Shown: positions 58,339 to 64,000 of the stretch, one piece after another
How positions within the stretch are numbered: position 1 is the first letter of the stretch
How the letters are laid out: each line of letters opens with the position of its first letter
Source: Cristatella mucedo
Taxonomy: Eukaryota > Bryozoa > Phylactolaemata > Cristatellidae
Length of the DNA: 64,000 bases
Direction: 5' to 3'
Assembly: GCA_009760855.2 (NCBI GenBank)
Contig: WPIO01000047.1
Span: forward strand, 1,461,001-1,525,000
Program-made: the position numbers and the translations under genes
The notes under the pieces: generated by a model
What the model was told of the DNA's origin: nothing
Database searches by the model: none
The model's input: only the letters and a program-made list of their open reading frames with translations

Positions 58339-60546
58339 GTGAATCGCGAAACCTCAAGACCCTTGACATCGATGCTGTCCGTGCGAGCATATCTGCTTCA
58401 CCTTTGCTGCTCAGTCCTCCCCTCCGATCTGTCATCACTGGTAGATTGCTACAACACGACACTAGCTGACACGCTCGACGAGTTTGCACCTTTGACAAAG
58501 CGAACTGTGCGCCCCCGCCCAGACGGCCTATGGTTTACCACAGACATTAAACTAGCCAAGTCTACTAAACGAAAGCTTGAAAAGGCATACAAAAGATCCG
58601 GACTAACTGTCCATCGACAGGCATATGAAGACTACTGTAGGTCGTACCAATCGATCCTAGCAAAGGCTAAGTCTAGCTTCTATAGAAACATTGTTGAATC
58701 ACAGATGCACAATCCAAAAATGCTGATGTCGACAATAAACCATCTCCTCAACCGTTCCCAGGTTAGCTCCTTACCTGATGATCCTTGTGATGATCTAGCC
58801 GATCGCTTCTCTCGATCCTTTGTGCAGAAGATAGACAAAATCAGGGAATCCATCCCTGCGATGACAACCTTCCCACTAGAATGCTGTTCCTCGGTTCCTG
58901 GCTGCGCCTCAATGTCTGCATTTAAACAGGTCACTAGTGATTTAGTCCTAAAGCTCGTATCTCAATCAAAGAAGACAACAAGTCCACTTGACCCTATTCC
59001 CACTGTCCTGCTCCTACGTTGCATTGATCTGCTGCTGCCATGCATAACCAACATCATTAATATGTCATTAGCCTCAGGTCAGGTCCCAGCACCTTTCAAA
59101 AAAGCTGTAGTCAGGCCACTTCTCAAGAAAGCTACACTAGACCAAGAGAACTTAAGCAACTACCGCCCAGTCTCCCTTCTACCATTCCTATCAAAGACAC
59201 TGGAACGGGTCGTGGCAGACCAGCTGAACTCGTATATCGAAACCTCACACCTTGCTAGTAAGTTCCAGTCTGGCTTTAGAGCTAATCACTCCACAGAGTC
59301 AGCATTGCTTCGGGTATACAACGACCTACTTAGGAATGCAGACATGGGTAGAGTGTCTCTTCTTGTTTTGCTCGATCTTTCGGCAGCTTTTAATACCATC
59401 GATCACAAAGTACTTCTAGAGCGCCTCTCATCTCGCCTGGGCATCACTGGCACTGCTCTGCAGTGGTTCAGGTCCTATCTCAGTGGGAGACTCCAGAGTG
59501 TTGACGTGAATGGACAAAGATCATCTGAAGTACCTCTAAAATATGGAGTACCTCAGGGCTCAGTGCTAGGTCCGGTTCTTTTCACCGTTTATACTCTCCC
59601 TCTCGCTGATGTGATTGCCAAGCACAATCTAGGCTTTCACTTCTATGCGGATGACACTCAGTTGTACCTTTGCTTTGATCCCTCCCAGCCTTCGAGCACC
59701 TCAAATTCTCTCAACTCACTTGCTGCATGCATTGATGACATCCGATCATGGATGGCAGCAAATTTTCTAAAACTAAACGATGATAAAACTAACTTACTAG
59801 TTATGGGCAAACCTAGTGTTATTCAGAAATTGGAAAGGCTGACTTTCAAAATTGGCTCTGCCAGCATATCTCCAGTTGCATCAGCTCGAAATCTAGGTGT
59901 CATATTCCAAAGCGACCTCTCGTTAGACGACCACATCAGCTCCACAGTCAAATCATCAAATCATCAATCAATCAATCAATCAATCATCAAATCAGCCTAT
60001 TTTCAGCTTCATAACATTGCTAAAATTAGGGCTTGTTTAGATAAGGATACCACGTCCAAGTTGGTCCATGCATTCGTGACATCTCGTCTCGACTTCTGCA
60101 ACTCACTGCTTACTGGCCTACCAGCATGTGCGATCAGGCGATTGCAGCTGGTGCAAAACTCGGCAGCTAGGCTTGTCTGTCGTGAGCGTCGCAGTTGCCA
60201 CATTACTCCACTTCTCGCCGACCTGCACTGGTTACCAGTCAAGCAACGGATTGACTTCAAGGTTTTGTCGCTCACTTTTAGGTCTCTTCATTCTATGGCT
60301 CCAGCCTATCTTTCAGATATACTACCCCATCAGGCAAAGCATCGTACCACTCGCTTTTCGGAATCCAACAGTCTAGAAATACCTCGTACAAACCTTAAAT
60401 TCTTTGGAGACCGTGCATTTAGCTCGTATGCTCCCACAGCCTGGAACTCCCTCCCAACCTGCATCAGAACATCCCCTGACCTGACCACATTTAAAAGAAA
60501 CTTAAAAACATACCTATTTAGGACAGCATTTAGTGGGTCCTTGTGA
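58339..60546 (+). CDS. LINE-A ORF2 (endonuclease-linker remnant plus reverse transcriptase), truncated
   Basis: This is a 735-codon frame. The true coding part begins near 58410, where the upstream endonuclease frame shifts into it; the residues before that are off-frame readthrough. A linker (about residues 50-240) precedes the RT domain (about 250-470) with fingers, palm motif A (Asp kept, next Asp changed to Asn), the PQGS block and YADD. It ends in the L2-type C-terminal domain (about 560-735, [42 protein letters not shown]). An LINE RT copies its own RNA at a nicked target. A 45-bp (TCAA)n insertion near 59946-59990 keeps the frame but adds about 15 residues absent from other copies. Confidence 0.85.
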   Translation: MNRETSRPLTSMLSVRAYLLHLCCSVLPSDLSSLVDCYNTTLADTLDEFAPLTKRTVRPRPDGLWFTTDIKLAKSTKRKLEKAYKRSGLTVHRQAYEDYCRSYQSILAKAKSSFYRNIVESQMHNPKMLMSTINHLLNRSQVSSLPDDPCDDLADRFSRSFVQKIDKIRESIPAMTTFPLECCSSVPGCASMSAFKQVTSDLVLKLVSQSKKTTSPLDPIPTVLLLRCIDLLLPCITNIINMSLASGQVPAPFKKAVVRPLLKKATLDQENLSNYRPVSLLPFLSKTLERVVADQLNSYIETSHLASKFQSGFRANHSTESALLRVYNDLLRNADMGRVSLLVLLDLSAAFNTIDHKVLLERLSSRLGITGTALQWFRSYLSGRLQSVDVNGQRSSEVPLKYGVPQGSVLGPVLFTVYTLPLADVIAKHNLGFHFYADDTQLYLCFDPSQPSSTSNSLNSLAACIDDIRSWMAANFLKLNDDKTNLLVMGKPSVIQKLERLTFKIGSASISPVASARNLGVIFQSDLSLDDHISSTVKSSNHQSINQSIIKSAYFQLHNIAKIRACLDKDTTSKLVHAFVTSRLDFCNSLLTGLPACAIRRLQLVQNSAARLVCRERRSCHITPLLADLHWLPVKQRIDFKVLSLTFRSLHSMAPAYLSDILPHQAKHRTTRFSESNSLEIPRTNLKFFGDRAFSSYAPTAWNSLPTCIRTSPDLTTFKRNLKTYLFRTAFSGSL
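59946..59990 (+). repeat. In-frame (TCAA)n insertion in LINE-A ORF
   Basis: The copy at 38.1-39.8 kb has TVKSAYFQL. Here about 45 bp of ATCAA/TCAA repeat are inserted after TVKS (SNHQSINQSIIKS). Confidence 0.9.
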
Positions 60547-60710
60547 TTCGTCCTCGATGTGCTTATGCGTGCTGCCACTGTTCATGCTGCCACTAACCAC
60601 ATTTGCATGCTGACCCAGTGCATGTAATCCCTAACCATGTTATTCATTTTGTTTGTTTTTGAAGCATGATTTTACTTACTATTATATTGCGTATCACTTT
60701 GCAGCAAATG

Positions 60711-60752
60711 TAAAGCGCCTAGAAAGAGATTAAGTTCTCTGAGGGCGCTTTA
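60711..60752 (+). other. LINE-A conserved 3' hairpin
   Basis: TAAAGCGCC and GGGCGCTTTA are inverted arms around an AGAAAGAGAT...TTCTCT inner stem. (ATT)n follows. The box recurs in every LINE-A tail of the window (about 1000, 4450, 12150, 17020, 28590, 35230, 38130, 44220, 46360, 47910, 50030). It is the expected recognition site for the family's own RT. Confidence 0.85.
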
Positions 60753-63400
60753 TCAAGTGCAATATTATTATTATTATTAATTAACCTTTGGGACTTGAAA
60801 ACTAGCCTTGTAGCCATATTCATAGCCAGCTGCAGGGGCCTAGTTGCCTTTCTTGGTTGCCCAGCCAAAAGGGAATTCCAATAATCAAGCCGAGACAGAA
60901 CTAACGAGCTAGTTAAATTGTTTGCAAGCCACTGTGGAAGAAAGCTACTAAACTTAGATAGGGATCGGACGTGGTGGCTAGCTGTAGAAGCAGTCTTCTA
61001 AATGAAGCTTTAAAAATTTAGGCGGCTGTCGAAAACGACACCTAAATTTGGAGTACATGGTGACGGTCGCACAACAGCATCACCTGTTAAAAGAGCAAAG
61101 CTTTCTAATCAAGCCACACGCCTAGGGTGTCCTGTGAGCAACAGTTTGGTTTTATCGTCAGTTAGATTAAAGAAATTTTCCTACATCCAGGATCGAATGT
61201 CGGAAAGACAAGCATTTAGATTATCAGTTGCTGCAGCAGATTCCGACGGCTTGAATGACAAATACAGCTGAATATCGCCAGCAAAAAAGTGACATCCTAT
61301 TCCATGAACCTTAATCATTTTTCTCACAGGTTGAGTAAAAATGAGGACATCATGGGACCGAGTATGGCCCCTTGAGGGACTCCACAGATGACCTGTCTCG
61401 TGTGTGAGACCTGACCCCCACACGACAAGGATTGAACACGATCAGGCAAGTACGAATTAAACCACGCCAGTGCCTTGTCTGCTAGATCGATCGTTGTTCT
61501 CGATCGTTAATATTACATCGTGATCAATGGTGTCGAAAGCAGCTGATAGATCTAGTAGAGCTAGGGCAATGACATTTCCGTTATTGTTGCCGCATTTAAT
61601 GTCATTGTTAATACAGAGGAGAGCAGTTTCAGTGGAGTGCTGCCTCTTGAACCCCGATTGAAATTTTTCTGACATTTCATTCTTTTCATCTTTTCAATAT
61701 GTGCAACCAGCTGCTTAGCGACAACTTTTTCAAGAATCTTTGACAACAAAGGAAAAAGGAAACCTGGGTGAAAGTTTTCAAGGACCTCTGTATCTAATCC
61801 AGGCTTTTTAAGTATCGGTCTAACGATTGCCGATTTGAAGGACTTGGATACAAACCTTTTTTCAAAAGAAGCATTAAAAATCTCGGTTATGACAGGGCTA
61901 AGTTGGTCTGCCAGTGACGACCACAGAGATGATGGTCTAGGGTCTTCAGGAGAAGAGTTCTTTTTTACTAGACCTGATTAAGGTAGCCACATCGCATGCA
62001 GAAACCTTGGAAAACTTCTTATGGAAGGTCACATTCTGCAATCGCTTTTCTCGGAGGGGGCTTTATAGAGGCACGAATGTGCACAACGTTTTAAGTAAAG
62101 AAGGCTGAAAACCTTTCTGCTGAGCCGAAAATATCTGGTAGTCGGACCTCTCAGCCTTGGCCAGTAAATTGTTTACTGTCTTATAAATCTGTTTCGGATC
62201 TAATTGGCAGGAATTTAGTTTTCGAGTGAAAAGGGAAGCCTTGGCTCATTAAGCTTCCGGGTGTAAACTCGAATGAAGTTTTTGAAATTGACTAGATTTG
62301 CATTAGACCCCGACTTTCTAAAATGACGTTCAAGCCTGCGCTTACCACGGCGCATCTTTTGAAGTTTTTTTTTAATTGAAAGGAATCCCTACGACTCTGT
62401 ACACGGATAGAATGAACGGGAGCATGTGTTTCAAGAGCACTTCTAAGCGTCATGTTCACTGCATCAGTGAGGGTATCGAGGCTGTCGGTCGAGTCTGCGT
62501 TCAGATCAAGAAGACCTGCATTACAAACAGGTTTCAAAAAATTGTCCATGTCAATGCTTGTAAACTTACGTTGCTGGACAAGATCGGCATTACCCTGTTC
62601 GTACAAAAAGGCAGGAACAGTAAACAAGACCGAACAATGATCCGAGAGGGTAAGCGGGCACACCACAAGGTCACTGGATCAGACATCCTCAGCGATCACG
62701 AGATCTAGGATATGGCCACCGACGTGGGTGGTATGATTAACGTGGTGGACCAACCAAAATTCTCCAGACAGTCAAGAAATGAGCGGACCTAGCTGCTGAT
62801 AGGGTTGTCAACGTGAATGTTGAAGTCCCCAGCAATCATTAACGGCCTGTCACACACAAATATTTTAGCGAGGAACTCCGAAAACTCTTCTATAAACAAG
62901 TTCAGACAGCCAGCAGGAGGCCGGTATATCACGACAGTGAAAAGCACTGTCTTTGATGAGGACCTGACTGCAACCGATTCAAATGATGGCCCGTGCGTTA
63001 TGTCGCTGGCCCATGCGAAAAGCTGCACATCCTATATCCAAACAATTTACGAACAACAATTGTAACCCAGCCACCAACCTTGTCAGAACGCATGGGCTGA
63101 AATAATGAGAACTAGGGTGGGGCGGTCTCAGATATGTAGCTACTGGAACAAAGCGTCATTCAAGTTTCGGTAAGCAGAAATACATCTGGGTTCTCCTGGA
63201 AAACCTCATCTCGGATAAGTAACCCTTCAGTTTTTAGCGAGCGAACATTTAGTGGGCGGAATTTAAGAGGCTGTCCAACAACTTCCCTGATGAAGTGGCT
63301 TGCATTCAAGTCGGCGTGTAGCCGGCCTGGCAGACGCGGCCCCTTCGAATTTGAATTGGACCGTAGTAACGGCCGCCGGTCGACATTTCACAACATTCTG

Positions 63401-64000
63401 AGGCACAGCAGCTGAGCTAATGCCATAACGAGTGCTATTCAGCGCTTTAAACTAAAGGGTCGTGGGTTTGATAGCCGAGCTGTTGATAGGGCGAACGCAG
63501 GATGCAGGGATCGTGCTTACATCATTCAAGCACTGAATTTTAATTCATCATGATAGCGATTCAAAGAAGTTGTACTATCCTTATTGTAAATTAGTTCATC
63601 AACGTTTGCAAGATTGACTCATGACCTAATCACATTTAGTCACAATTGTCCTTTGCTTAATAAACTCCTAAGTTCCTGGCTGATCGATGCTTATACATAT
63701 ATCATTTCGTCTGACAGGCCCCGAATGGCTTGGCACTTACCTGCAAACTTAAATGTCATACCACTGAAATCTTCTTCGACAGCCCTTAGGTAGTGTTCGA
63801 TAAACCAATACCTTTCGTTTTCAACTTAACGCGGCTACGTGAACCTGAAGTTTTACTAATTAACGTAGCTGCTCACCCGACCGATGATGTTTTAGCAATC
63901 GCCGGAGCTCTAATGGTCACCACATCAGGCTGAGGAGGACCGCTGACGTGGTTTTCCAGCTAACCACGAGGTCTCGCTCGCCTACAGTACCTGAGTGCTC
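63401..64000. other. No gene recognised
   Basis: A weak tRNA-like stretch (TAATGCCATAACGAGTGC... with GTGGGTTTGATAGCC, about 63420-63475) resembles a SINE head. Nothing else is seen to the window end. Confidence 0.35.

Larger units (their letters stand above)
57971..60781 (+). mobile_element. LINE-A, best-preserved copy, inserted in LINE-B
   Basis: The copy is 2.8 kb, 5'-truncated inside the endonuclease. Endonuclease motifs: VVYRPPGTKSS, VMGDFNVHFDN (58083), CLSDHMQ (about 58270). A single frameshift near 58410 separates this from the main frame, which stays open to 60546. RT motifs: SNYRPVSLLPFLSKTLERV, LLDLSAAFN (the usual FD is FN), [16 protein letters not shown] and FYADDTQLYL (59638). 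The C-terminal region ends FRTAFSGSL. The 3' UTR carries a hairpin (60711-60752) and (ATT)n. The flanks AACCTC (57965-57970) and AACCTT (60782-60787) are a target duplication, and LINE-B resumes after it. Only the frameshift, the microsatellite at 59946 and the 5' truncation separate it from an intact ORF. Confidence 0.93.
57426..63400 (-). mobile_element. LINE-B, longest copy, split by LINE-A
   Basis: The 3' part is 57426-57970, the rest 60782 to about 63400; the total without the insert is about 3.2 kb. On the minus strand the order is VRSLKTEGLLIRDEVF (about 63230), ...FLLTET, VVIYRPPAG, MIAGDFNIHVDNP (endonuclease, 62810-62960), LSDHCSVLF (62640), a linker, ILEKVVAKQLVAHIEK, FQSGFKRQHSTETALL, LLDLSAAFDTIDHD, a decayed GVPQGS block, and FFAGDIQLYLSF (decayed FYADD), then LGWNPVDQRIQ. 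It has the L2/CR1 layout of endonuclease plus RT. Many frameshifts; dead. Confidence 0.9.

Overview
This is metazoan nuclear DNA, most likely from an invertebrate; the lineage cannot be fixed from the window. Evidence for a eukaryote: one protein-coding gene split by GT-AG introns, L2/CR1-type LINEs in several states of decay, a tRNA-derived SINE, a Ty3/gypsy LTR element, cut-and-paste transposons, and micro-, mini- and satellite repeats. There is no operon, Shine-Dalgarno or CRISPR signal. Most open frames are either transposon fragments or chance.

Host gene. The + strand from 2,309 (or further upstream) to 32,400 carries a WDR89-like WD40 gene. Eleven exons join in phase and give 316 residues that follow the WDR89 family from an early blade to the end. 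The first coding exon is not securely located. Its introns (85 bp to 8.2 kb) hold most of the mobile DNA of the left half: LINE copies, two SINEs, a Tc1-like remnant and a Tigger-like transposon. The last two exons lie in a GC-rich stretch (about 29.7-33.2 kb).

Mobile DNA. Three LINE families recur. LINE-A ends in a hairpin plus (ATT)n and has two well-preserved copies (38.1-39.8 kb minus, 58.0-60.8 kb plus). LINE-B ends in an ATTAC/ATTGC-like repeat; its longest copy (57.4-63.4 kb minus) is split by LINE-A. LINE-C is older. Nested insertions give relative dates. At 35.9-41.8 kb an old LINE-A contains a gypsy element with LTRs and TSDs, which itself contains a young LINE-A. At 13.7-14.9 kb a LINE-B contains a SINE with an 8-bp TSD. 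At 1.0-1.7 kb a LINE-A contains a hAT-like MITE. At 42.9-44.7 kb a LINE-C contains an 882-bp array of a 25-bp minisatellite that grew out of its own coding sequence.

Right half. From about 33 kb onward no host gene is securely recognised. Two weak candidate host exons are noted (34,884 and 52,283). A decayed satellite of about 150-176-bp units fills 55.0-56.4 kb. The window holds no obvious new defence or metabolic system. Its interest lies in the nested element history, the undescribed-looking SINE, the LINE-born minisatellite and the old satellite.
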